A stretch of 42,727 nt of DNA, taken from NCBI RefSeq assembly GCF_029868745.1, contig NZ_JARWOP010000053.1, positions 1 through 42,727 of the forward strand, in the 5' to 3' direction. Of the stretch, positions 25,132 through 35,612 are shown one piece after another (within the stretch, counting starts at the first letter, position 1; every line of letters begins with the position of its first letter). Both the position numbers and the translations under genes were made by a program. Source of the stretch: Nocardia wallacei (GTDB lineage Bacteria; Actinomycetota; Actinomycetes; Mycobacteriales; Mycobacteriaceae). A model generated the notes under the pieces. It was not told where the DNA came from. It saw only the letters and a list, made by a program, of their open reading frames with translations, and did no database searches.

Positions 25132-27174
25132 ATGAGGTATCTGCTGCGTGCTGGGGTGGTGGGGGCGGCTGTGGCGTTGGTGGCGTTTGTGGCGCTGTCG
25201 GCGGGGGCGGCGCCCGAGCCGGGCGGGCCGGACGGTGGGGCTGCGGGGGCGGCGTGGACGGCGACCGAGGATGGGCCGCAGCGGTATCCGAATGTCTTCA
25301 TCGAATGGGATGTACCGATCACCATGAGTGACGGCACGGTGTTGAAGGGCAATGTGTACCACCCGGCGGACGCGGCGGGGCGGCCGATCGCCGAGCCGAC
25401 GCCGACCGTCTTGAACCTCACGCCCTATACGAAATTGGGGTCGATGGTCATCGATTCCGCCATGTCCATACCGGGGTTCTCGGACGAACTCATGCGGCTG
25501 ACGCACGAGTTCGATCTATCGGGTACGCCTTTCTCCGGGATCACCGATCTGACGAAGTCGCTCGGCGGCGGGCTGGTACGCAACTTCTCGGTGGACCGGC
25601 AACTGGTCAAGAGCGGCTACACCCAGGTGATCGTCGACGTCCGGGGAACCGGCTTCTCCCAAGGAGATTGGGATCTGCTGCGGGGGCGGGAACAGCAGGA
25701 CACCGTCGAGGTGGTCGACTGGACCTCCCGGCAGCCGTGGTCGACCGGCGACATCGGCATGAGCGGAGTCTCCTACTCCGGGATCAATCAGCTCCAGGTA
25801 GGAGCGAAGAATCCGCCCGCGTTGAAGGCGCTTTTCCCGGTTGTCCCCAGCGGCAACCCATTTCGCGACGTGGTGGCGCCCGGCGGCGCGATCGGCACGA
25901 CCTTCATGCCCGCGTGGCTGCTCGGCGTCAACATGGCCAAGCTGATGCCCGATCTGTTGTCGCTGGCGCAGGGCCGATTCGACGGCAAGTGGCTGGCCGA
26001 CCGCCTCGCCGACCCATTCACCTTCGTGGACGCGCTGATCGACGCCTTCGTTACGCCGAACATCGACAAGCTGGGTTCCAAGGTCCAGGATTTGTTGCAG
26101 GCCGACAGCCCGACTCGGCAGGCATGGGAGACCGACCCGAGTGGAATCAGCACTCCCGTCTTCATTTCCGGCGGTTGGCACGACCTGTTTGTCACCTCGC
26201 AGGCCGACTTCTACGACCGAATCCCTTTGCCGCCCGGCCGGAAACAACTCCTGATGGGCGACACGTACCACATCACCAACGGCGCGGAATCCGGTAAACT
26301 AGGCCTGCCGCCACGAATGGACGTGTTGCAGCGGGCCTGGTTCGACAAGTGGCTCAAGGGAATCGACAACGGCATCGACGAGTACGGCCCGGTCACCGTG
26401 CGGGAGCAGGGCGGTGCCTGGAAGACGCTCGCGGTATTGCACAAGCCGGAGTCGCGGTCGGACTATCGGCGGATGTACCTCGCCGCCGCGCCCAGCGGAA
26501 CCACCGCGGGCAGCGTGCACGACGGATCTTTGTTCACCGGGCCGAGCGCGAATGCCGACACCCTCACCGTCGCACCGGGTTTGACGGGGCTGTGTTCCCG
26601 CGACGCCGCGCAGCAGACGATCGGGGTCGCGGCCATCGTCATCGCCTGCGGGGACGACAATCGCGTCCACGAGCTGAACGGACTGACCTTCACCAGCGCA
26701 CCCGTCGCGGAGTCGACCACCGTGTCCGGCCCGATATCGGTGCACCTCAACACAATTCAGGACGCGACGGACGGGTTCTGGGTGGTCGAGGTGAACGACG
26801 TTGCGCCGGACGGCATGTCGACCGTTCTGTCGACCGGGCAGTTGATGGCGTCGTTGCGCGCCATCGACGAATCACGCAGCAGACGAGATGCCGGCGGCGA
26901 TTACACCCAGCCGGTACCCGATCTGTCCCTCGACACCCGGCAGCCGACCGTCCCCGGACAGCCCACCGCACTCGATATCCCGGTCCCGGCGGTCGACGCC
27001 GTCCTGCAACCGGGACACCGGCTGCGCCTCAACGTCTACGCGGGCAACTTCCCGAAGGGCCTGCCGCCGACCCCCTTGCTCCTCGAATCCGGCCTGCGCC
27101 CTCAACACCTGTTCCTGGATCCCGCCGACCCGAGCTACGTGAACCTCCCGCTCTCGGGCGCTCCCGGTTGGTGA
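25132..27174 (+). CDS. Secreted CocE/NonD-type alpha/beta hydrolase, copy 2
   Basis: A 680-aa paralogue of the gene at 18075, with the same plan. A Sec signal peptide spans 1-26 (MRYLLRAGVVGAAVALVAFV), followed by the mature start PGGPDGGAAGAAWTA. The S15 core carries VDVRGTGFSQG and nucleophile GVSYSG, then ISGGWHDLF and DTYHITNG, and a PepX_C domain with LQPGHRLRLNV. The ATG at 25132 gives a proper signal peptide; an upstream in-frame ATG would add a 41-residue leader. Identical DNA blocks, such as 42 bp at 26338-26379, show the two copies are recent or gene-converted duplicates in direct orientation. Confidence 0.9.
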   Translation: MRYLLRAGVVGAAVALVAFVALSAGAAPEPGGPDGGAAGAAWTATEDGPQRYPNVFIEWDVPITMSDGTVLKGNVYHPADAAGRPIAEPTPTVLNLTPYTKLGSMVIDSAMSIPGFSDELMRLTHEFDLSGTPFSGITDLTKSLGGGLVRNFSVDRQLVKSGYTQVIVDVRGTGFSQGDWDLLRGREQQDTVEVVDWTSRQPWSTGDIGMSGVSYSGINQLQVGAKNPPALKALFPVVPSGNPFRDVVAPGGAIGTTFMPAWLLGVNMAKLMPDLLSLAQGRFDGKWLADRLADPFTFVDALIDAFVTPNIDKLGSKVQDLLQADSPTRQAWETDPSGISTPVFISGGWHDLFVTSQADFYDRIPLPPGRKQLLMGDTYHITNGAESGKLGLPPRMDVLQRAWFDKWLKGIDNGIDEYGPVTVREQGGAWKTLAVLHKPESRSDYRRMYLAAAPSGTTAGSVHDGSLFTGPSANADTLTVAPGLTGLCSRDAAQQTIGVAAIVIACGDDNRVHELNGLTFTSAPVAESTTVSGPISVHLNTIQDATDGFWVVEVNDVAPDGMSTVLSTGQLMASLRAIDESRSRRDAGGDYTQPVPDLSLDTRQPTVPGQPTALDIPVPAVDAVLQPGHRLRLNVYAGNFPKGLPPTPLLLESGLRPQHLFLDPADPSYVNLPLSGAPGW

Positions 27175-27181
27175 TCCTGCC

Positions 27182-27199
27182 CGTGCGACGAGGCGCACG
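27182..27199. terminator. Hairpin between CocE-2 and methyltransferase
   Basis: CGTGCG (27182-27187) and CGCACG (27194-27199) form a 6-bp stem with a 6-base loop in the 27-bp gap between two convergent stop codons. There is no U-run. Its position suits a shared bidirectional terminator, but the stem is short. Confidence 0.4.
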
Positions 27200-27201
27200 C
27201 G

Positions 27202-28017
27202 TCAGTCGAGTGCGAAGAGGTTCAGCTTGTACGCGCCGACCGTCCGAGGAAGGAGGCGCGACAGCAAGGGCATGCCGAACCGGTAGCGCCACGGCCAAGT
27301 ACGGGCCAGCTCGGGCTGCGGGGCAGCGAAGGTACGGCTGTCCAGCAGTTTCAAACCCCAGTTCGCCAGGGACGCCGGGTCTTCGCAAGTCCACCGCATA
27401 CGCGCCGAGACCGCCCGGAAGACGGGATTACGTTCCTGGTTGTCCATCATCGCGCGCCCGCCGGTATCGATGGCGAACATGCTGCCGGAGAATCGGTCGG
27501 CGAGTTGCCGAACGACCGCGCGCACCTGCTCCTCTTCGAAGTACAGCAGGACCGCCTCGCTGACGAAGAAGTAGGGACCGCCGGTCGCGGCGATCCGGTC
27601 GAACCAGTCGGAGTCGAGGATCGAGCCCGCGATCGTGGTGACGCGGTCGGTGTCGTCGAAGAACGCGCGCCGTAGCGCCATGGTGTCCGGCAGGTCCAGG
27701 TCGAACCAGCGGGCCCGACCGTTGTCCAGCCGGTCCGAGCGGGTGTTCAAGCCCGCGCCCAGCTCGATCACCGTGCCGTCCGGGTGCTCCGCGAGGAATC
27801 GCCGGACCCAGGCATCGAAGATCGAGGTGCGCAGCACGGACCCGGACAACGAGGGGCCGCGGAATCCCGTGAAGTCGTACTCGATGCGCTCGACGAGTTC
27901 GACCGCCTTCTCATCACCCAGTACGGGCCGTCGCGCGCGGGCGTCGAGCGCCCGCCCGTACAGCGGAATGAGCAGAGTTTCCTGCACGGCACCCAGTCGA
28001 ACGGCTTCCTTGCTCAC
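27202..28017 (-). CDS. Class I methyltransferase, LCM/TIGR00027-like, iron-box controlled
   Basis: A 271-aa methyltransferase of the leucine-carboxyl-methyltransferase-like (PF04072) group, which includes actinomycete polyketide O-methyltransferases. The N-terminus VQETLLIPLYGRALDARA and motif I VIELGAGLNTRSDRL are characteristic. WFDLDLPDTMALR supplies the acidic residue for SAM ribose, and FVSEAVLLYFEEEQV is the post-motif II block. The GTG at 28017 has GGGAGG 6 bases upstream. An iron-box-like palindrome lies 19 bp before the start, so iron starvation probably induces it. The substrate is unknown; siderophore or secondary-metabolite tailoring is a possibility only. Confidence 0.86.
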   Translation of the reverse strand: MSKEAVRLGAVQETLLIPLYGRALDARARRPVLGDEKAVELVERIEYDFTGFRGPSLSGSVLRTSIFDAWVRRFLAEHPDGTVIELGAGLNTRSDRLDNGRARWFDLDLPDTMALRRAFFDDTDRVTTIAGSILDSDWFDRIAATGGPYFFVSEAVLLYFEEEQVRAVVRQLADRFSGSMFAIDTGGRAMMDNQERNPVFRAVSARMRWTCEDPASLANWGLKLLDSRTFAAPQPELARTWPWRYRFGMPLLSRLLPRTVGAYKLNLFALD

Positions 28018-28035
28018 CCGGACCTCCCAGTAAAG

Positions 28036-28054
28036 TTAGGTAACGCTAACCTTA
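28036..28054 (-). promoter_or_regulatory. IdeR/DtxR-type iron box
   Basis: On the minus strand the 19-mer TAAGGTTAGCGTTACCTAA matches the mycobacterial IdeR consensus TTAGGTTAGSCWAACCTAA at 16 of 19 positions, with both outer arms almost intact. It is centred 28 bp upstream of the methyltransferase GTG, over the expected promoter. Repression by iron-loaded IdeR/DtxR is the natural reading. senX3 on the other side is more than 320 bp away. Confidence 0.68.
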
Positions 28055-28276
28055 TTGTCGCGCCGGGTCAATGGGCCGAGGGAACCTGCTGAGTTGAGCG
28101 TCACACTCGATCTCCGGGTGGGCGCGCGCTCCCGCGACGGGCACAATGGGAGACAGTTCACGCCGGTGTCGCGCGATCTCCAGATGCGCGGCGCCGCAAC
28201 GCAATGTGCGCGCGTCATCGTAGTGAGTGCTGGAGAGTTGCGGGACCAAGATGCCGACGCGCCGGTGGAACTCCGC

Positions 28277-28298
28277 GTAAACGCCGGGCTAACACCGG
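28277..28298 (+). promoter_or_regulatory. 11-bp direct repeats upstream of senX3
   Basis: GTAAACGCCGG (28277-28287) is followed directly by GCTAACACCGG (28288-28298), identical at 8 of 11 positions. PhoP/PhoB/RegX3-type response regulators bind 11-bp-spaced direct repeats, and RegX3 is known to autoregulate senX3-regX3. The site is about 75-100 bp upstream of the proposed senX3 start. The rest of the gap 28055-28374 shows no gene I can support. Confidence 0.38.
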
Positions 28299-28374
28299 CG
28301 GAATCGCCTGTGACCTGCGCGAAACTTCACCGACCCGGCCTTTGTCGGCGTGTCCGCGACCGTACGATTCAAGT

Positions 28375-29631
28375 GTGAGCGTTCCTCAGGCCGTGCTGCT
28401 GGCACTTCTGGCGGCCGTAGTAGGCCTGGCTGTCGGCGGACTGCTCATTCCCTATGTGAACGCCCGGCAGGCGGAGCGCCGCGAGGCCGAATCGGGCCTG
28501 ACCATGTCGCAGGTGCTCGACCTGATCGTGCTTGCCTCGGAGAGTGGCATCGCGGTCGTCGACGAGTACCGCGATGTGGTGCTGGTGAATCCGCGCGCGG
28601 AGGAACTGGGCCTGGTCCGCAACCGGCTGCTCGACGAGCGGGCCTGGGCCGCCGTGGAGAAGGTGCTGGTCACCGCGGACAGCGTGGATTTCGATCTCAC
28701 ACTGAAGAATCCGACGCCCGGCCGCGCCAGCATCGCGGTGCGCGGGGTGGCGCGACCGCTGTCGCGGGACAACTCCAACTTCGTCGTGCTGTTCGCCGAC
28801 GACGATTCCGAGCAGGCCCGGATGGAGGCGACCCGCCGGGACTTCGTCGCCAACGTCAGCCACGAACTCAAGACTCCGGTCGGCGCGATGAGTCTGCTGG
28901 CGGAGGCGTTGCTGGAATCGGCCGACGACCCGGATTCGGTGCGGCACTTCGGCCAGCGTCTGCACGCCGAGTCCGGCCGCATGGGCAAGATGGTGACCGA
29001 GCTGATCGCGCTCTCGCGGCTGCAGGGCGCGGAGAAGCTGCCGCAGCTCGAGGCCGTCGACGTGGATACCGTCGTCAACGCCGCCATCGAGCGCTCGCGC
29101 ACCGCCGCCGAGGCCGCCGGCATCACCGTCAGCACCGACGCCAACAGCGGGCTCGAGGTGCTCGGCGACGAGACGCTGCTGGTCACCGCGCTGTCGAACC
29201 TGGTCGAGAACGCCATCAACTACTCCCCGAAGGGCTCGCACGTGTCGGTGAGCCGCTCGCTGCGCGGTGGTTACGTGAACATCGCCGTCACCGATCGCGG
29301 CATCGGCATCGCCAAGGAGGACCAGGAGCGGGTGTTCGAGCGCTTCTTCCGCGCCGACAAGGCCCGCTCGCGCGCCACCGGCGGGACCGGACTCGGCCTG
29401 GCTATCGTCAAACACGTGGCCGCCAATCACAACGGCGAGATCACGCTGTGGAGCAAGCTGGGCACGGGCTCGACGTTCACCCTGCGCATCCCCGCCACCG
29501 ACGCCGAGGAAGGCGTCGAGGGCGTGACGGGCGAGCGAAGGACTCCCACCGGAATCGCGGTGGGTAAGAAGGAAATCGGTCCGCGCCCCAACGGGCGGGC
29601 CAGACCAAACGGTGTGGAGGCAACCCGATGA
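28375..29631 (+). CDS. senX3: Sensor histidine kinase SenX3
   Basis: A 418-aa sensor kinase of the phosphate-responsive SenX3-RegX3 system. One membrane segment spans about 5-28. A PAS-like domain lies at about 45-140 ([20 protein letters not shown]). The HisKA domain has phospho-acceptor His163 in [10 protein letters not shown]. The ATPase domain shows N box [12 protein letters not shown]1 [11 protein letters not shown] box ERFFRAD and G2 [12 protein letters not shown]. The GTG at 28375 has TACGAT (28363-28368) 6 bases upstream, a leaderless start. The tail after residue 385 is basic and variable. It overlaps regX3 by 4 bp (ATGA). The kinase responds to phosphate limitation together with the Pst system. 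Confidence 0.96.
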   Translation: MSVPQAVLLALLAAVVGLAVGGLLIPYVNARQAERREAESGLTMSQVLDLIVLASESGIAVVDEYRDVVLVNPRAEELGLVRNRLLDERAWAAVEKVLVTADSVDFDLTLKNPTPGRASIAVRGVARPLSRDNSNFVVLFADDDSEQARMEATRRDFVANVSHELKTPVGAMSLLAEALLESADDPDSVRHFGQRLHAESGRMGKMVTELIALSRLQGAEKLPQLEAVDVDTVVNAAIERSRTAAEAAGITVSTDANSGLEVLGDETLLVTALSNLVENAINYSPKGSHVSVSRSLRGGYVNIAVTDRGIGIAKEDQERVFERFFRADKARSRATGGTGLGLAIVKHVAANHNGEITLWSKLGTGSTFTLRIPATDAEEGVEGVTGERRTPTGIAVGKKEIGPRPNGRARPNGVEATR

Positions 29632-30317
29632 CGAGTGTGCTGATCGTCGAGGACGAGGAGTCGCTGGCCGATCCGCTCGCGTTCCTGCTGCGCAAGGAGG
29701 GGTTCGAGGTCACCCTGGTCGGCGACGGTCCGTCCGCCCTGGCCGAGTTCGACCGCTCCGGCGCTGACATCGTGCTGCTCGATCTCATGCTGCCCGGCAT
29801 GAGTGGCACCGACGTCTGCAAGCAGCTGCGTACCCGCAGCAGCGTGCCCGTGATCATGGTGACGGCGCGGGACAGCGAGATCGACAAGGTGGTCGGGCTG
29901 GAACTCGGCGCCGACGACTATGTGACCAAGCCGTACTCCTCGCGCGAGCTGATCGCCCGCATCCGCGCGGTGCTGCGGCGCGGCGCGGGCGAGGAGGTGG
30001 ACGGCGGCAACGAGACCGGCGTCCTGGAAGCGGGGCCGGTGCGGATGGACGTCGACCGCCACACCGTGCAGGTCAACGGCAAGCCGGTGACGTTGCCGCT
30101 CAAGGAGTTCGACCTGCTGGAGTACCTGCTGCGCAACTCCGGCCGGGTGCTGACCCGCGGCCAGCTCATCGACCGAGTGTGGGGCGCGGACTACGTCGGC
30201 GACACCAAGACCCTCGACGTGCACGTCAAACGGCTGCGCTCGAAGATCGAGGCCGACCCGGCCAAGCCCGAGCACCTCGTCACCGTGCGCGGCCTGGGCT
30301 ACAAGCTCGAGGCCTGA
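29628..30317 (+). CDS. regX3: Response regulator RegX3
   Basis: A 229-aa OmpR/PhoB-family regulator. The receiver domain (1-115) has the acidic pair VEDEE, phospho-acceptor Asp52 in [11 protein letters not shown], Thr79 and Lys101. The winged-helix DNA-binding domain (about 130-228) contains [20 protein letters not shown] and [13 protein letters not shown]. Phosphorylated RegX3 activates phosphate-uptake and starvation genes in mycobacteria. The ATG at 29628 overlaps the senX3 stop, so the pair is translationally coupled. It is the last gene of this operon, followed by a strong hairpin. Confidence 0.97.
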   Translation: MTSVLIVEDEESLADPLAFLLRKEGFEVTLVGDGPSALAEFDRSGADIVLLDLMLPGMSGTDVCKQLRTRSSVPVIMVTARDSEIDKVVGLELGADDYVTKPYSSRELIARIRAVLRRGAGEEVDGGNETGVLEAGPVRMDVDRHTVQVNGKPVTLPLKEFDLLEYLLRNSGRVLTRGQLIDRVWGADYVGDTKTLDVHVKRLRSKIEADPAKPEHLVTVRGLGYKLEA

Positions 30318-30325
30318 GAGCGGTT

Positions 30326-30349
30326 CGGCCGGGGTGCGGTCCCCGGCCG
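30326..30349. terminator. Strong hairpin between regX3 and convergent gene
   Basis: CGGCCGGGG (30326-30334) and CCCCGGCCG (30341-30349) form a perfect 9-bp G+C stem with loop TGCGGT. It lies 9 bp after the regX3 stop and 16 bp before the stop of the opposing gene. It lacks a U-run but is placed as a bidirectional terminator. Confidence 0.55.
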
Positions 30350-30364
30350 GAGCCGCGTCGGGGA

Positions 30365-30703
30365 CTAGACGACGTGCACCCAGGCGGTGCCGATCTGCGG
30401 GAGATCCATCTTCGACAGCGGCTGCCAGCCGAAGTCGTCGTGCTGCAGGCAGTCGTAGAGCGGGATGTCGGCGCCGTTGCCGCGGCAGGCGATGGTGCGC
30501 GAGGTGCCGTACGGAGTGACGACGACCTGCTTGCCGTTCTGCTGCGCGGTCAGGGCGGCCGGGTCCGTGAAGGTCACGAACTTGTCGGTCTGCACGTTGT
30601 AGTCGGTCGGGTCGAAGGCGGCGTCCTCGCCGTGCGCGACCGGAGCCAGTGCGAGCGCGGCGCCGACGGTCAGGACTGCGGTTGCCATGATTTTCCTCAT
30701 CAT
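30365..30703 (-). CDS. Small secreted protein of unknown function
   Basis: A 112-aa protein with a clear Sec signal peptide (MMRKIMATAVLTVGAALALA, cleavage likely near VAHG-ED). The mature part is about 88 residues, rich in Asp/Thr, with two cysteines (TIACRGNG and LYDCLQHDD) that could form one disulphide. It ends with a Trp-containing segment (QIGTAWVHVV). No known domain is recognised. Either of two adjacent ATGs (30703, 30700) may be used. It is convergent with regX3. Confidence 0.72.
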   Translation of the reverse strand: MMRKIMATAVLTVGAALALAPVAHGEDAAFDPTDYNVQTDKFVTFTDPAALTAQQNGKQVVVTPYGTSRTIACRGNGADIPLYDCLQHDDFGWQPLSKMDLPQIGTAWVHVV

Positions 30704-30736
30704 GGAACTGATGCCTACCAGGATCGGGTGAATCCT

Positions 30737-31321
30737 TCATGTCGAGGCGGTGTCATCCAGCTTTTTCGCCGCGAGTCGCGGGCATTCGGCGGTGTGTCGG
30801 TACTGGTCGTGAAGAGTTGCTGCGACCTCGCGCAACGTCGTCCGCACCGCCGGATCCGCGACTGTGCCGGCGGCGCCGACCATCGCGCTCAGCACGGTGA
30901 TCCGGCGGCACGCGGGCTCGATGATCTCCGCGCCGACGTAGCCCAGCACGGTGCGCAGTGACGCCACCGCCCCGTCGCCGCGGCCCTCGGCGGCCACATT
31001 GATCCAGGCCACCGGCTTCTCGCAGAGGTCCGCGGTGCCGACGGTCCACTCCAGCAGGTTCTTCAGGCTGCCGGGCATGAGGCCCGCGTACTCCGGTGAG
31101 CAGAACAGCACGGTATCCGCGGCCGCCAAGCGCTCGCGCAACTCGGCGACCGCGGCGGGCGCGGGCCCGTCGCCCGGCACGAACGCCGGAAGGTCGGGCA
31201 GGCCCGTATACATCTCGGTCGAGACATCCTGCGGTGCAACGGCTTCGAAGGTCCGCAGCGCGGCGGTATTGGTGGAACCGGGCCGGGTGCTGCCGGAGAC
31301 CAGCAGGATTCGTACGCTCAC
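30737..31321 (-). CDS. NADPH-dependent FMN reductase-like flavoprotein
   Basis: A 194-aa flavodoxin-fold protein of the NADPH-FMN reductase family. The flavin-phosphate loop LLVSGSTRPGSTNTAAL is at the N-terminus. FCSPEYAGLMPGSLKNLLEW is the family's most conserved block and binds the isoalloxazine ring. Likely activities are flavin or quinone reduction with NAD(P)H. The GTG at 31321 is chosen because it begins the first strand directly; TTG and GTG codons 4 and 2 codons earlier are alternatives. It is transcribed away from the conserved ppx block. Confidence 0.88.
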   Translation of the reverse strand: MSVRILLVSGSTRPGSTNTAALRTFEAVAPQDVSTEMYTGLPDLPAFVPGDGPAPAAVAELRERLAAADTVLFCSPEYAGLMPGSLKNLLEWTVGTADLCEKPVAWINVAAEGRGDGAVASLRTVLGYVGAEIIEPACRRITVLSAMVGAAGTVADPAVRTTLREVAATLHDQYRHTAECPRLAAKKLDDTAST

Positions 31322-31373
31322 AACCACGGTCAAGGGCCGCGCGGCGCGGTCTTATTCCGTCCGGTCCGCGTCT

Positions 31374-33319
<1,946 letters not shown>

Positions 33320-33323
<4 letters not shown>

Positions 33324-35599
33324 GTGACGAATCCACCCAGCTGTCGGTCGCCGAGCTGCTGGCCCGCAACGGCCAGGGCGTTCCCGCGTCGGGCGGCGGC
33401 CGGCGTCGCCGCAGCGGCCGCGGCATCTCCGTCACCGACCTGACCGGTGACATGCCGGCCGTCCGCGAGGGCTCGTCCGCGCACGCCGCGCCCGAGCCGG
33501 AGACCGCCGAGCCGACGCCGGACTACTCCGCCGCGTTACCCGACACCGGGCCGTCCGATTCGCCGCTGTCCGGGCCGATTTCGTACTACGACCCGCTCGG
33601 CTCGAACGGCTCGGAGTCGAACGGTTACGGAGCCGGGGGGAGCGGATACGACCTGAACGGCCTCGGCGCGAACGGTTCGGGGGGTAGCGGGTACGCGCCG
33701 AACGGTTACAGCGGTAACGGTGCCGACGGGTACGCGGGCAACGGCGCTGGGAGCAACGGATACGAGCCCAATGGGTCCGGTGGCAATGGTTACGCGCCCG
33801 ATGGGTACGGCGCGAACGGTGCCGAGGGCAATGGTTATGCGCCCGGCGGTTTCGGTGGGAGCGGATACGAGCCCAGCGGTTTCGGGGCGAACGGCAACGG
33901 TTACCAGCCGAACGGCGGCAACGGGTACGCCCCTGGTGCGAACGGTAACGGGTATGCGCCCGGCGCGAACGGCAACGGTTACGACCCCGGCTCGAACGGC
34001 AGCAACGGTTACGGTGCCAACGGCATCGGCAGCAACGGTTACGACCGGAACGGCTTCGGCGCCAATGGTGCTGGGAGCAACGGTTACGACGCGAACGGTG
34101 CTGGGAGCAACGGTTACGGCTCGAACGGTTACGGCGCGAACGGTGCTGGGGGCAACGGTTACGACGCGAACGGTGCGGGGAGTAGCGGTTACGGCTCGAA
34201 CGGCTTCGGTGCGAACGGTGCCGGGGGCAACGGTTACGACGCGAACGGCTTCGGCGCGAACGGCGCGGGGAGCAACGGTTACCAGCCGAACGGGGCCGCC
34301 GGGCCGAACGCGGTTGCACCTCCCGGATTCGAGCCCGCGGCATACGAGCCGCCCGCCTTCGAGGCGCACTCCTACCAGTCGCCCGCCATGTCCGACGCCG
34401 CGTTGCGCGACCCGACGGGCTTCGGCTGGCCCGGATCCGGTTCCGACGCTTCGGCTTCCGCACCGGAAGCCGACCCGTTCGCACCCAACGCCCGGGGCGG
34501 CAGGCGCGCGCGGCGCGAACGGATGGAGGCGCTCGAGGCGCTGTCGGAGCAGCAGGCCGCGCCGGAACTGCCCGACCCCGGCCTCCCCGGATCGGAAGGC
34601 GGCCGACGCCGCCGTCGCGAACCGGACATCGAGGCGACCGAGGTCCGGCCGTTCGGCGGCGGGCCCTTCCGGCCCGTCGAAAACGCCGCTCCCACGGCCT
34701 GGGCCCCGCAGCGAACCCCCGAGTCCGAGCCGTTCGCAACGCCTTTCCGCGGTCCCGATCAGTCCGATCGCGCCGAACCGCCGCCGCGACCGCAATTGCC
34801 GCGCCGCAACCGGGACGGCGGTGCCCCTGCCGCCCTGCCCGCGTGGTCGGCGCGAAGACGAACTCCACCGGACGCGCCCCCGGACCATCCCGCCCGCAAC
34901 GGCGCACCACCGCCCCCGCCCCCGGACGGCGACCCCACGGCGGTCTGGTCCGCGGCCAACCCCGATCAACAGCTGGTCTCGGGATCCACCGTCGCCGGGG
35001 ATCTGCTGCGCGATCGAGCCGAGCGCGGCGAGCGTCCGCCTCGCGGCAACCGGCGTGCCGGACGAGCCGGTGCCGCCGGACTGCTCGAGGTCCCCGACGA
35101 TCGCACCGACGTCTACATGCCGATCGAGCCCGACGAGTTCGACCCGGACGACGAGTTCGACCCGGATTTCGACTCCGACCTCGCCGACGACGAAGACGAC
35201 GACCTCGACAAGCCGGCTCGCCCATGGGCCGAACGCGCCAGTCGCCTCGCCGCCCGCTCGCGCGCGCTGGTCCCCTCCCGCGCGACCGGCACCAGGTCCG
35301 GTGGCGCCCGAGCCGCCGCCAAGAGCCCGGACGAACTGGCGCGGCAGCAGTGGATGGTGCTCGGCGGTCAGGTCGCCGGGGCCGCGGTCGCGGGCATGCT
35401 GCTGTTCAAGGGCTTCGAGAAGATGTGGGACGTCCTGCCGTTCGTCGCCCTGACGCTCGCCATGGTCGTGATCCTCGGCCTGGTCGCCCTGGTCCGCGTC
35501 CTGCGCCGCACCGACGACATCATGAGCACCGTGATCGCCGTGATCGTGGGCATCTTCGTGACGCTCGGCCCGCTAGCCTTTCTACTCAGCACCAACTGA
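33320..35599 (+). CDS. Membrane protein with long Asn-Gly-Tyr repeat domain (Rv0497-like)
   Basis: A 759-aa protein. The N-terminal 1-90 region is charged and disordered, beginning STQLSVAELLARNGQGVPA, the conserved Rv0497 start. Residues about 94-328 are a low-complexity Gly/Asn/Tyr repeat with about 17 NGY units. Residues 330-600 are Pro/Arg-rich and disordered with RRRRRE patches. Residues about 604-632 form a very acidic block. Three membrane segments lie in the last 80 residues (QVAGAAVAGMLLF, PFVALTLAMVVILGLVAL, STVIAVIVGIFVTLGPLAF). The M. tuberculosis homologue is only about 310 aa, so the repeat is an expansion. It has no enzyme motif and is probably a cytoplasm-facing scaffold. The ATG at 33320 overlaps ppx. 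Confidence 0.85.
33599..34305 (+). repeat. In-frame DNA repeats encoding NGY units
   Basis: Short degenerate tandem units such as GGGAGCAACGGTTACG recur with spacings that are multiples of 3. They are best conserved between 34000 and 34280, where longer modules (GCGAACGGTGCTGGGAGCAA followed by CGGTTACG) repeat almost exactly. The in-phase spacing shows selection for the protein frame. Copy number is likely variable between strains. Confidence 0.88.
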
Positions 35600-35612
35600 G
35601 CAGGGAGCGGCA

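Noticed and set aside
17712..28374. Prophage or integrative element
   Set aside because: No integrase, transposase, phage structural gene, tRNA target or flanking att-like repeat was found; only the CocE duplication flanks part of it.
28055..28378. 107-codon plus-strand frame upstream of senX3
   Set aside because: It covers the regulatory region, shows no recognisable domain, and ends inside the senX3 start.
33432..35225. Long minus-strand frames (597 and 477 codons) opposite the NGY-repeat gene
   Set aside because: They are Arg/Ser- or Val/Arg-rich mirror translations of the repeat, with no family features; the plus frame has the conserved Rv0497-type ends.
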